Below, one piece after another: positions 17,962 to 26,476 of a stretch of 64,000 nucleotides of DNA. Source of the DNA: Hyphomicrobiales bacterium (GTDB lineage Bacteria; Pseudomonadota; Alphaproteobacteria; Rhizobiales; Rhizobiaceae); contig UCNE01000019.1 in NCBI GenBank assembly GCA_900473685.1, forward strand, positions 94,197 to 158,196, written 5' to 3'. The notes below the pieces were generated by a model. It saw only the letters and a list, made by a program, of their open reading frames with translations, searched no databases and was not told the origin of the DNA. Positions within the stretch are counted from its first letter, which is position 1; each line of letters starts with the position of its first letter. A program made the position numbers and the translations under genes.

Positions 17962-18950
17962 CGCGGATGGTTATCCTCACGGAAGCAGATCTCCGGCGGG
18001 TCATCGCGCTGGACGGTGATGCTGTCTCCTGCGTTGAAGATGCCTTCCACGCCTTGGCCACCAAGGCGGTGGCGATGCCGTCGATCCTGAGGCTCGACAT
18101 TCACGAGCATCGCGGCGAGGTGGACGTGAAGACCGCCTATGTGCCCGGCCTCGATGGGTTTGCCATCAAGATCAGCCCCGGCTTCTTCGATAATCCGAAG
18201 ATTGGCCTGCCGAGCACCAACGGAATGATGGTGTTGTTGTCGGCAAAGACCGGCCTTGTCCAGGCGCTGCTACTCGACAACGGCTACCTCACGGATGTGC
18301 GCACCGCCGCAGCCGGAGCTGTGGCTGCGAAACATCTGTCACGGCCCGATGCAAGCGTTGCGGCGATCTTCGGCGCCGGCATGCAGGCGCGGTTGCAACT
18401 GCAGGCACTCACATTGGTGCGGCCGATCCGGAAGGCGCGAATTTGGGCGCGGGATGCGGCAAAGGCCGAAAAGCTCGCCCTCGATCTTGCGGGAGCGCTG
18501 GGCATCGATGTCGTCGCGACTGCCGATCGACGAATAGCGGTTGCCGGTGCCGATATCGTTATCACCACGACACCCTCGGAAAAGCCGATCCTGAAGGCCG
18601 AATGGCTGGAGCCCGGGCAGCATGTCACGGCTATGGGCTCCGACGCAGAACATAAGAACGAGATCGAGCCGGCAGCACTTGCGCAGGCGGATCTGTATGT
18701 CGCCGACCGGCTCGCCCAGACCCGCCGGCTCGGCGAGCTGCACCATGCTATCGAGGCGGGACTTGTGCGTCCGGATGCGGAATTTCCCGAGCTTGGCCAG
18801 ATCGTCGCCGGGCTTAGGCCGGGGCGCACCAGTGCCAGCCAGATCACCATTGCCGACCTGACAGGCACCGGCATTCAGGACACGGCGATTGCAACGCTCG
18901 CCTTCGCGCGTGCCGGCTTTGCCGGCGCGGGCACGCCTTTTGAAAGTTGA
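17958..18950 (+). CDS. eutC: Ornithine cyclodeaminase-like EutC
   Basis: 330 residues of the ornithine cyclodeaminase/mu-crystallin family. The NAD-binding segment is AAIFGAGMQARLQLQAL, followed by ADIVITTTPS and VTAMGSDAEHKNEIEP, all family hallmarks. In ectoine clusters it is the partner of EutB in turning 5-hydroxyectoine into ectoine, presumably by NAD(H)-linked reduction of the intermediate. It overlaps eutB and is followed after 45 bases by eutD with a fresh ribosome site. Confidence 0.84.
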   Translation: MTRMVILTEADLRRVIALDGDAVSCVEDAFHALATKAVAMPSILRLDIHEHRGEVDVKTAYVPGLDGFAIKISPGFFDNPKIGLPSTNGMMVLLSAKTGLVQALLLDNGYLTDVRTAAAGAVAAKHLSRPDASVAAIFGAGMQARLQLQALTLVRPIRKARIWARDAAKAEKLALDLAGALGIDVVATADRRIAVAGADIVITTTPSEKPILKAEWLEPGQHVTAMGSDAEHKNEIEPAALAQADLYVADRLAQTRRLGELHHAIEAGLVRPDAEFPELGQIVAGLRPGRTSASQITIADLTGTGIQDTAIATLAFARAGFAGAGTPFES

Positions 18951-18995
18951 GACCTGAAAGTTAAGACCGGCAGCCGCCGGAGAATGAGGGAGAAA

Positions 18996-20177
18996 ATGAC
19001 CCAACCCAACCTCAAATTTTGGCTTGCGGAATACGACGCGCGTCTTGCCAAGACGCGCACGGCCATGGAGGCAAAAGGCATCGACCTGCTGATCTGCAGC
19101 GACCCTTCCAACATGGCTTGGCTGACCGGTTATGACGGCTGGTCCTTCTACGTCCATCAGGCCGTCATCGTGCCGCCGAGCGGCGAGCCGATCTGGTACG
19201 GTCGCGGCCAGGACGCCAATGGCGCCAAGCTGACCGCCTATCTCAAGCACGAGAACATCATCGGCTATCCCGATCACTACGTGCAATCGACCGTACGCCA
19301 TCCAATGGACTACCTTTCGGCCAAGCTGACGGAGCGCGGCTACGACAAAGTGACCATTGGCGTCGAGATGGACAATTACTGGTTTTCCGCCGCTGCCTTC
19401 GCCGCCCTCGTTAAGCATTTGCCGAATGCGCGCTTCGTCGATGCAACGGCGCTCGTCAACTGGCAGCGTGCGGTGAAAAGCGACACCGAGATCAAGTACA
19501 TGCGCAATGCCGCCCGAATCGTCGAGGGCATGCACCAGCGAATCTTCGACAAGATCGAGGTTGGCATGCGCAAATGCGATCTGGTCGCCGAGATCTACGA
19601 TGCCGGCACGCGCGGCGTCGACGGGATCGGCGGTGACTACCCGGCGATCGTGCCGCTCCTGCCCTCGGGCGTCGATGCGTCCGCACCGCACCTCACTTGG
19701 GACGACAAGCCGATGAAACGCGGCGAGGGCACGTTCTTCGAAATCGCCGGCGCCTATAACCGCTATCATTGCCCGCTGTCGCGCACCGTCTTCCTCGGCA
19801 AGCCGACGCAGGAATTCCTCGATGCCGAAAAGGCGACGCTGGAAGGCATGGATGCGGGTCTGGCTGCTGCCAAGCCCGGCAACACCTGCGAAGACATCGC
19901 CAACAGTTTCTTCGCGATCCTAAAGAAATACGGCATCGTCAAGGATAATCGTACCGGCTACGGCATCGGGATTTCCTATCCGCCGGACTGGGGCGAGCGC
20001 ACCATGAGCCTGCGCCCCGGCGACCGCACGGAACTGAAGCCGGGCATGACCTTTCACTTCATGACCGGGCTGTGGCTCGAAACGATGGGACTGGAAATCA
20101 CCGAGAGCATCCTGATCACCGAGACCGGCGTCGAATGCCTCGCCAACGTGCCGCGCAAGCTGTTCGTCAAGGATTGA
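18996..20177 (+). CDS. eutD: Ectoine hydrolase EutD/DoeA (M24 peptidase fold)
   Basis: 393 residues. The ATG at 18996 (MTQPNLKFWLAEYD) is preferred to the one 12 bases upstream because the GAGGGAG site is correctly spaced from it. An N-terminal creatinase-like domain (DLLICSDPSNMAWLTGYDGW) precedes the pita-bread M24 fold (GEGTFFEIAGAYNRYHCPLS). DoeA/EutD opens the ectoine ring by hydrolysis to N-acetyl-L-2,4-diaminobutyrate, the first committed step and the source of the EnuR inducer. It is known to work in a complex with EutE, encoded 7 bases downstream. Confidence 0.88.
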   Translation: MTQPNLKFWLAEYDARLAKTRTAMEAKGIDLLICSDPSNMAWLTGYDGWSFYVHQAVIVPPSGEPIWYGRGQDANGAKLTAYLKHENIIGYPDHYVQSTVRHPMDYLSAKLTERGYDKVTIGVEMDNYWFSAAAFAALVKHLPNARFVDATALVNWQRAVKSDTEIKYMRNAARIVEGMHQRIFDKIEVGMRKCDLVAEIYDAGTRGVDGIGGDYPAIVPLLPSGVDASAPHLTWDDKPMKRGEGTFFEIAGAYNRYHCPLSRTVFLGKPTQEFLDAEKATLEGMDAGLAAAKPGNTCEDIANSFFAILKKYGIVKDNRTGYGIGISYPPDWGERTMSLRPGDRTELKPGMTFHFMTGLWLETMGLEITESILITETGVECLANVPRKLFVKD

Positions 20178-20184
20178 GGCTGCC

Positions 20185-21189
20185 ATGAGCGAACCCGAAC
20201 TGCGCGCCTCACCCATCACCCCCACGGTCGATTTTTCGGCCGAGGGCATCCAGCACGGCTTTCTGCGGTTGCCCTACAGCCGTGACGATTCCGCATGGGG
20301 CTCGGTGATGATCCCGGTCACCGTCGTCAAGAACGGGGAGGGGCCGACGGCCCTTCTTACCGGCGGCAATCATGGCGACGAATATGAGGGCCCGATCGCG
20401 CTGTTCGACCTTGCCCGAACCCTCAAGGTGGAGGATGTCTCCGGCCGGATCATCATCATCCCGGCGATGAATTATCCGGCCTTCGTGGCCGGTACCCGGA
20501 CATCGCCGATCGACAAAGGCAATATGAACCGAAGCTTTCCAGGGCGGCCAGACGGCACGGTGACGCCGAAGATCGCCGATTATTTCCAGCGTACCCTTTT
20601 GCCGCTCGCCGATATCGTGCTCGACTTCCACTCGGGCGGTAAGACGCTTGATTTTCTGCCCTTCTGCGCTGCCCATATCCTGCCGGACAAGGCGCAGGAG
20701 GAGCGCGCGTTCGAACTGGTCAAGGCCTTCTCCGCGCCCTATTCGATGAAGATGCTGGAGATCGATACCGTCGGTATGTACGACACGGCCGCGGAAGAAA
20801 TGGGCAAGGTGTTCGTCACCACCGAGCTCGGCGGCGGTGGCACCGCGACGGCCAGAAGCGCCGGGATCGCCAAGCGGGGCGTGGCAAATGTCTTGCGGGG
20901 GGCCGGCATCCTCGCGGGCAAGGCCGAAGTTCCATCGACGCAATGGCTCGACATGCCGGATGGCGACTGCTTCTCTTTTGCGGAAGAAGGCGGCCTGATC
21001 GAGCCGTTGGTGGACTTGGGCGAGACCGTCGTCAAGAATCAGGCGGTGGCGCGGATTTACCCGCTTGGACGCACCGGAACTCAGCCTTCAGAGGTGCTTG
21101 CAAAGATGGATGGGATGCTTTGCGCCCGCCATTTCCCCGGCCTCGTCAAGGCGGGAGACTGCGTTGCGGTGCTGGCGATAACCGTCTGA
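20185..21189 (+). CDS. eutE: N-acetyl-diaminobutyrate deacetylase EutE/DoeB
   Basis: 334 residues of the succinylglutamate desuccinylase/aspartoacylase (M14-like) zinc family. The zinc motif is GGNHGDEYEGP, and the later metal-ligand region is DIVLDFHSGGKTLDFLPF; GNMNRSFPG is the substrate-carboxylate loop. DoeB/EutE removes the acetyl group to give L-2,4-diaminobutyrate, which the transaminase encoded leftward then uses. It is the last gene of the rightward ectoine operon. Confidence 0.88.
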   Translation: MSEPELRASPITPTVDFSAEGIQHGFLRLPYSRDDSAWGSVMIPVTVVKNGEGPTALLTGGNHGDEYEGPIALFDLARTLKVEDVSGRIIIIPAMNYPAFVAGTRTSPIDKGNMNRSFPGRPDGTVTPKIADYFQRTLLPLADIVLDFHSGGKTLDFLPFCAAHILPDKAQEERAFELVKAFSAPYSMKMLEIDTVGMYDTAAEEMGKVFVTTELGGGGTATARSAGIAKRGVANVLRGAGILAGKAEVPSTQWLDMPDGDCFSFAEEGGLIEPLVDLGETVVKNQAVARIYPLGRTGTQPSEVLAKMDGMLCARHFPGLVKAGDCVAVLAITV

Positions 21190-21285
21190 GATAGGCGGCA
21201 ACACACCCCATCTTGTCCCGGCGCCTACAACTTGCCGGGCAGTCCCTCGGGAATGGATACGGATCACACCATAGGACAGACCACC

Positions 21286-21768
21286 TTAACGAAGTCGGCC
21301 CAAATCGGCCGGGCGATTGTTGATGATCGCTTCCATCGAAAAGAAGCCCATGACCGTAGCAAGATCGAAGTTCGTGATGAGTTTCTGATAAAAGGCATCA
21401 TATCCCGACATGCCGCGGGTCACGACCTTGATCAGGTAATCCCAGTCGCCGCCGATCCGGTAGAAGTCGATCACCTCAGGCAGGCGTTCTACATGGGCGC
21501 GAAAACCATCGATCCATTCCTTTGAGTGGTGGCGGGTGCGGATCATCACAAAAACGGTCAGGTCGAGCCCGAGAGCCTTCAGATCGATCTCACTATGCGT
21601 GCCGCGAATGAGACCGGATGCGTGAAGGCGCTGCAGCCGCCGCCAGCACGCATTTTGGGACATACCGACCTTATCGGCGAGATCACGCTGCGACAGGCTC
21701 GCATTGCTTTGCATGGCGGACAAAATCTTCATATCAAAATCATCGACTTTGACCGTTTGACCGCTCAT
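21286..21768 (-). CDS. Lrp/AsnC-family regulator, divergent from the sulfur genes
   Basis: 160 residues. The N-terminal helix-turn-helix has LSQRDLADKVGMSQNACWRR, and the RAM domain has VIDFYRIGGDWDYLIKVV. It is clearly different from the other Lrp-type protein at 10959. It lies between eutE (convergent) and the cysteine desulfurase-like gene (divergent, 99 bases between starts). Lrp-type regulators in other bacteria control cysteine breakdown, so I favour the sulfur genes as its target, although ectoine loci also often carry an asnC gene. Confidence 0.82.
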   Translation of the reverse strand: MSGQTVKVDDFDMKILSAMQSNASLSQRDLADKVGMSQNACWRRLQRLHASGLIRGTHSEIDLKALGLDLTVFVMIRTRHHSKEWIDGFRAHVERLPEVIDFYRIGGDWDYLIKVVTRGMSGYDAFYQKLITNFDLATVMGFFSMEAIINNRPADLGRLR

Positions 21769-21867
21769 ATGACACGTTCTTTCGTAAAATTGGCAAAAAA
21801 TAGGTGACTTATTTGATCGTGGAGCAAGATACGATCTGCGTCAACAGATTGATGTCAGGAGATCACC

Positions 21868-23364
21868 GTGGACCTTGCTCGACCCGCGCCGAAACAGAGC
21901 TCTCCTTTGATGAGGTTCCGTCAAAGTCTGAATGTTCCGGACGTTATTGCCCAGCTGCGCGATGGTCTCGTTGGATCGAAGGCGCGGGTTTCCGGGCCTT
22001 ATGGTGACAAGCCGCTGGTTTATGCCGACTATGTCGCATCGGGTCGAGCGCTTCACCAGATCGAGAGCTTCGTGCTTGAGGAAGTGCTCCCCTATTATGC
22101 CAATAGCCATACGGAAGCGTCCTATTGCGGTGGCTTCATGACCCGCATGCGGCGGCAAGCACGCGCGTTGATCGGTGAACTCTGCGGTTCGACGGACCAG
22201 CATGCGGTGATCTTCACCGGCTCCGGCGCGACCGCGGGTATCAACCGCCTGGTCAAACTGTTCGGTGTCACGGCGACGGTTGCAGCGGGCAAACGTGCCC
22301 GCGTCATTATCGGCCCTTACGAACACCACTCGAACATCCTGCCCTGGCGCGAAAGCGGCGCGGAGATCGTCGAAATCGCCGAGCATCCGCAGGGCGGTCC
22401 TGATCTGTCGCTCCTGAAGGCTGCGCTTGAGGACAAAGGCCCGGATCTGACCATCTGCAGCCTGTCTGCGGCTTCCAACATCACTGGCATTATCAGCGCT
22501 GTCGCGGCGATCACTGCGATGGTCAAGGCCGCGGGTGCCAGGATGATCTGGGACTATGCCGGCGCCGGTCCCTACCTGCCGATTTCCATGACGCCGGCAC
22601 CCGGCGCCGAGATCGATGCCATCGTAGTGTCGCCGCACAAGTTCATCGGTGGTCCAGGCGCCTCGGGCGTCCTGATCCTTCGCCGCGACAGCCTGGCGAC
22701 TGACAAACCCTCGTGGCCGGGCGGTGGATCGGTCAAGTTCGTCTCGCCGCAGACGCATGATTATTCCGACAGCGTTGAATCCCGCGAAGAGGCAGGCACG
22801 CCAAATGTCGTCGGCGATATCCGCGCAGCACTTGCCTTCCTCGTCAAGGAGGCAATCGGTGCCGAAGCCATGGCCGCGCGCAACCGCGACCTGGCGCAGC
22901 GCGCGTTCGATGCCTGGAAAGGCCTGCCGCAACTGGAGATCCTCGGTCTTCTAAAACCGGATCGGCTGCCGATCTTTTCATTCCGTGTGAAGAACGGCAA
23001 GGGGGGCCATGTCCATCAGCAACTGGTGACCCGCATGCTGAGCGACCGGTTCGGTATCCAGGCCCGCGGCGGCTGTGCCTGCGCCGGTCCTTACGTGCAT
23101 CGGCTGCTGTCGATAGACGACGAACAATCCGAGACTATCCGTCAGGCCATCCTGTCCGGTGATGAAATCGAGAAGCCGGGGTTCATTCGGCTGAACTTCA
23201 GCGTTCTGCTGCCGGACGACAAGGTCCAGTTCATTCTCGACTCTGTCGCGCAGATCTCCACCGATGCCGCGGATTTCGAGGCCGACTACGATGTCGATCC
23301 TAGCCGGGCGATCTTCTCGCCGCGTGCACAGGCCAGCAAAGGCGCCGTTCATGCTGCAGCCTGA
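21868..23364 (+). CDS. Class V aminotransferase, cysteine desulfurase-like
   Basis: 498 residues with a GTG start at 21868 after an AGGAG site. It has the fold type I PLP class V architecture: YADYVASGRALHQIE start, THTEASYCGG-like N-terminal contact region, GSGATAGINRLVKL, the PLP lysine Lys258 in VVSPHKFIGGPG, and a cysteine-rich loop ARGGCACAGPYVHRLL (Cys403, Cys405) at the place where desulfurases hold their catalytic cysteine. It probably takes sulfur from cysteine or a related thiol as persulfide. It overlaps the downstream persulfide dioxygenase-like gene by 14 bases, so the two are coupled. The exact substrate is not known. Confidence 0.78.
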   Translation: MDLARPAPKQSSPLMRFRQSLNVPDVIAQLRDGLVGSKARVSGPYGDKPLVYADYVASGRALHQIESFVLEEVLPYYANSHTEASYCGGFMTRMRRQARALIGELCGSTDQHAVIFTGSGATAGINRLVKLFGVTATVAAGKRARVIIGPYEHHSNILPWRESGAEIVEIAEHPQGGPDLSLLKAALEDKGPDLTICSLSAASNITGIISAVAAITAMVKAAGARMIWDYAGAGPYLPISMTPAPGAEIDAIVVSPHKFIGGPGASGVLILRRDSLATDKPSWPGGGSVKFVSPQTHDYSDSVESREEAGTPNVVGDIRAALAFLVKEAIGAEAMAARNRDLAQRAFDAWKGLPQLEILGLLKPDRLPIFSFRVKNGKGGHVHQQLVTRMLSDRFGIQARGGCACAGPYVHRLLSIDDEQSETIRQAILSGDEIEKPGFIRLNFSVLLPDDKVQFILDSVAQISTDAADFEADYDVDPSRAIFSPRAQASKGAVHAAA

Positions 23365-24229
23365 GGTCAAGGGCTTCTACGATGCCCGTACCGGCAGCAT
23401 TCAATATGTCGTCGCCTGTCCGAATACCCGCCAATGCGCCATCATCGATCCGGTTCTCGATTTCGACGAGAAGTCGGGCTCGACGGCCACCGTCAATGCG
23501 GACGCCATCCTCGACCACGTTCGTAGCCATGGTCTTCAGGTCGTGTGGATCCTCGATACCCATCCGCATGCGGATCATTTTTCCGCAGCGCGATACCTGA
23601 AGGCCAAGACCGGTGCCCCCACTGCGATCGGGGAGCATGTCAGGGACGTACAGAAAATCTGGGCGCAGATCTACAACTGGCCGGATTTCGCCTGCGACGG
23701 CTCGCAATGGGATCGTCTGTTTGCCGACGCTGAAACCTTCAAGATCGGTGATCTTGAGGCTCGAGTGATGCATTCGCCGGGGCATACGCTGGCCTCGATC
23801 ACCTATATGATTGGCGATACCGCCTTTATCCACGACACGCTCTTCATGCCCGATAGCGGTTCCGCGCGCGCGGATTTCCCTGGTGGGAATGCCACCGATC
23901 TTTGGAAGTCGATCAACGATATCCTGAGCTTGCCCGAGGAAACCCGGCTGTTTACTGGTCATGACTATCGGCCAGGTGGGCGCGAGGCACTCTGGGAAAG
24001 CTCTATCGCCGAGCAGAAGGCTCACAATCCCCACCTCGCAGGCCGGTCCATGCCGGACTTTGTCGGATTGCGCGAGGCGCGCGACGCAACCTTACCAATG
24101 CCTAAGCTCATACTGCATGCGTTGCAGGTTAATATTCGCGGCGGAGAATTGCCCGCCTGCGAGGAAAACGGCCGGCGTTACTTGAAGATCCCGCTCGATG
24201 CCCTTCCTGGGTCGGTATGGGGAGCTTGA
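23351..24229 (+). CDS. Metallo-beta-lactamase-fold protein, persulfide dioxygenase-like
   Basis: 292 residues. The start at 23351 (MLQPEVKGFYDARTGSIQYV) overlaps the preceding gene. The MBL metal motif is THPHADHF (His71, His73, Asp75, His76), with later ligands in HSPGHTLAS, DTLFMPDSG and FTGHDYRPGG. This pattern matches the ETHE1/Blh group, which oxidises glutathione persulfide to sulfite with one iron. Placed between a desulfurase-like gene and a sulfite exporter-like gene, that role fits well. A glyoxalase II activity is less likely given the neighbours. Confidence 0.84.
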   Translation: MLQPEVKGFYDARTGSIQYVVACPNTRQCAIIDPVLDFDEKSGSTATVNADAILDHVRSHGLQVVWILDTHPHADHFSAARYLKAKTGAPTAIGEHVRDVQKIWAQIYNWPDFACDGSQWDRLFADAETFKIGDLEARVMHSPGHTLASITYMIGDTAFIHDTLFMPDSGSARADFPGGNATDLWKSINDILSLPEETRLFTGHDYRPGGREALWESSIAEQKAHNPHLAGRSMPDFVGLREARDATLPMPKLILHALQVNIRGGELPACEENGRRYLKIPLDALPGSVWGA

Positions 24230-25016
24230 CCACTTGGACGGTTCGCTCCACCAAATCCTGCTCGCAATCGCTTCCGGATCGCTGATCGGCTCCGTTCTGG
24301 GTCTGATCGGAGGCGGCGGGTCGATATTAGCGACGCCACTCCTCGTCTATGTGGTTGGCATCCGCGATGTTCATACGGCGATCGGAACCGGGGCGCTTTG
24401 CGTCTCGGTCAACGCCTATCTCAATCTGATCGGCCATGCGATCAAGGGCCATGTCTGGTGGCGCTGCGCGCTGATCTTTGCATTCGCCGGCGCCCTCGGC
24501 GCCTATCTCGGTTCGAGCCTCGGTAAATTCGTGAACGGCCAGAGCCTGTTGTTCGCCTTTGGGCTGTTGATGATGTTCGTCAGCTTTGCAATGCGCAATG
24601 TGCAGAACCAATCGGACATCACCGCTCGTTCACTGACGATACAAACGCAGGGCAAAACTGGTGCCGTCGCGCTCGCAGCAGGGCTCGGTTCCGGGTTCTT
24701 TGGCATCGGAGGCGGGTTTCTAATTGTACCTGGGCTGCTGCTATCGACCCGAATGCCTCTCATCAACGCGGTCGGCACATCCCTGTTCGCCGTCGGCACG
24801 TTCGGGCTGACAACAGCGGTGAACTACGCCCTGTCGGGTTATGTCGACTGGTTGATGGCGGGATATTTTATCGCCGGGGGCATGGGCGGGGGGATCGTCG
24901 GGACGATTGCGGCTGGCCGTCTTGCCAGCCACTGCAACGCACTAGCCGTGATTTTCCGTTGGGTCATTTTCACGGTCAGCATATATGTGATTTGGCAAAG
25001 CGCTGCTGCCTTTTGA
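24198..25016 (+). CDS. TauE/SafE-family membrane exporter, probable sulfite exporter
   Basis: 272 residues with about eight hydrophobic segments and two TauE/SafE repeats (GLIGGGGSILATPLLVYV near the N-terminus and GSGFFGIGGGFLIVPGLLL in the second half). The ATG at 24198 overlaps the previous gene by 32 bases; a later internal start is possible. Members of this family export sulfite or other small organosulfur anions. As the third gene of the sulfur operon it would remove sulfite produced from persulfide. Confidence 0.84.
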   Translation: MPFLGRYGELDHLDGSLHQILLAIASGSLIGSVLGLIGGGGSILATPLLVYVVGIRDVHTAIGTGALCVSVNAYLNLIGHAIKGHVWWRCALIFAFAGALGAYLGSSLGKFVNGQSLLFAFGLLMMFVSFAMRNVQNQSDITARSLTIQTQGKTGAVALAAGLGSGFFGIGGGFLIVPGLLLSTRMPLINAVGTSLFAVGTFGLTTAVNYALSGYVDWLMAGYFIAGGMGGGIVGTIAAGRLASHCNALAVIFRWVIFTVSIYVIWQSAAAF

Positions 25017-25113
25017 TCGAAAGATACGTCTGCCCCTACCGCGGCTATGATAACAACCAAAGAAGCGAGCAAAATGCCGGGGTTTGCCTCTCGCAACTCT
25101 TAACTCGTCGAGC

Positions 25114-25420
25114 TCATGGGTTGGCCAATTCAGGACTGCGGCCCACGCTATCGAAAATCAGCGCAAAGTCCTCTGGGCGTGTCACGAGATCTGCCAGCGA
25201 ATACCGATCCAGAACCGCCAGGAAAGCAGACAGTGCTTCCTTGAGCATACCCGTTAGACGGCAGGCGGGAGCGACGATGCAGTTTCCGCAATCCACAAGC
25301 TCGAAACCGCCTTCGGTACGGCGGACGAGTGCGCCAATGTTGATGTCTTCGGGGGCCTTTCCAAGCCGGATACCACCGTTGCGCCCACGAATGCTTTCAA
25401 CGTATCCGGACTGATGGCCG
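25114..25420 (-). pseudogene. C-terminal remnant of an Rrf2/NsrR-type regulator
   Basis: On the complement, GYVESIRGRNGGIRLGKAPE followed by VDCGNCIVAPACRLTGML and ALSAFLAVLDRYSLADLV is the second half of an NsrR-like Rrf2 regulator, including cysteines of the iron-sulfur site. The winged-helix N-terminus is gone and the frame runs into unrelated sequence. The cysteine spacing is also shorter than in typical NsrR. It is adjacent to another remnant in the opposite direction, pointing to a deletion junction near 25420-25510. Confidence 0.72.
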
Positions 25421-25507
25421 CCCGTGTCGTTGGACTTGCTGCCGCCGGTTGGATCCGGCTGCAGGAAGTGTTGGTTTCGTAATCGCCAACTTCGTGCCCA
25501 CGCCGGG

Positions 25508-26308
25508 ATGATCTGGCGAGAGGCCGCCCTGTCGATGGTGGCAAGCCGGTCGGATTCAAATTGTGCATTGGCCACCGCCGTGAATTCATGAGCATGGTCA
25601 AGGCCATGCTGCAGACGGGCATCGTTCCGGATTTCATCGTGGTCGATGGCGCGGAAGGCGGCACAGGTGCTGCCCCGGTCGAATTCGCCAACCGTGTCGG
25701 CATGCCGATGCTCGAGGGCCTCACCTTCGTTCACAACACGTTGCGGGGCGCAGGCATTCGCGATCAGGTCGGGATCGGCGCCGCGGGCAAGATCGTGTCG
25801 GCCTTCGACATCGCACGCACGCTGGCGCTCGGCGCCGACTGGTGCAATGGCCGCGCGCGGCTTCATGTTCGCTATTGGCTGCATCCAGGCGCAGTCCTGC
25901 CATACCAACCAGTGCCCGGTCGGAATTGCCACTCAGAATCCGGTACGCCAGCGCGCGATCGACCTTGGTGACAAGAGCGACTGCGTTGCCCGGTTCCATC
26001 GCAACACCCTGCGGGCGCTGGGGGAAATCGCCGGTGCCGCCGGCCTGAACAACCCCAGTGACTTCATGCCCTATCATTTCATGTTCCGGCAGAAGGACAA
26101 CGAGTTTCTTGACGGCAACGAGGCCTACCCCTATTTGCCGGAAGGCTTCCTCGTGGCGGGCGCGGAAATTCCGGAACTCGCCGATTGGCAAGATCGCTGG
26201 GACCGCGCCGGCGCCGACAGTTTGCGCCCCCCGAAATCCCGCACGGGCCGTTTCGAAAGCGCAAGGCGGCGTAAAGGCCGGAGGATCTGGCCCCGCAGCG
26301 CTGTCTGA
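25508..26308 (+). pseudogene. Remnant of an FMN-binding glutamate synthase-like gene
   Basis: The C-terminal half of a GltB-type FMN-binding domain is recognisable: GGKPVGFKLCIGHRREF, then VPDFIVVDGAEGGTGAAPVE, VHNTLRGAGIRDQVGIGAAG and, in another frame after about 25850, ARGFMFAIGCIQAQSCHTNQ and CPVGIATQNPVRQ. The frameshift lies in the DWCNGARG segment. The whole N-terminal half is missing and no start codon is available. Probably inactive. From 26309 to 26476 I see nothing else. Confidence 0.75.
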
Positions 26309-26476
26309 TAACGGACTTGAACGGCCCGATGGCGGTCTCGACCAGCGATCGTTTGCCGTGGCCAAGGTGCGAGGCGAATGGCAATTACGACGCTCATAGC
26401 TGGCGACAGGACTCTTCAGCCTCTCTCTGCCAATTCACTGACGCCGCATTGATGTGACAACACCCGCACACAGGGC

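Noticed and set aside
18339..19769. Long leftward open frame opposite eutC and eutD
   Set aside because: Antisense shadow of two well-supported ectoine genes.
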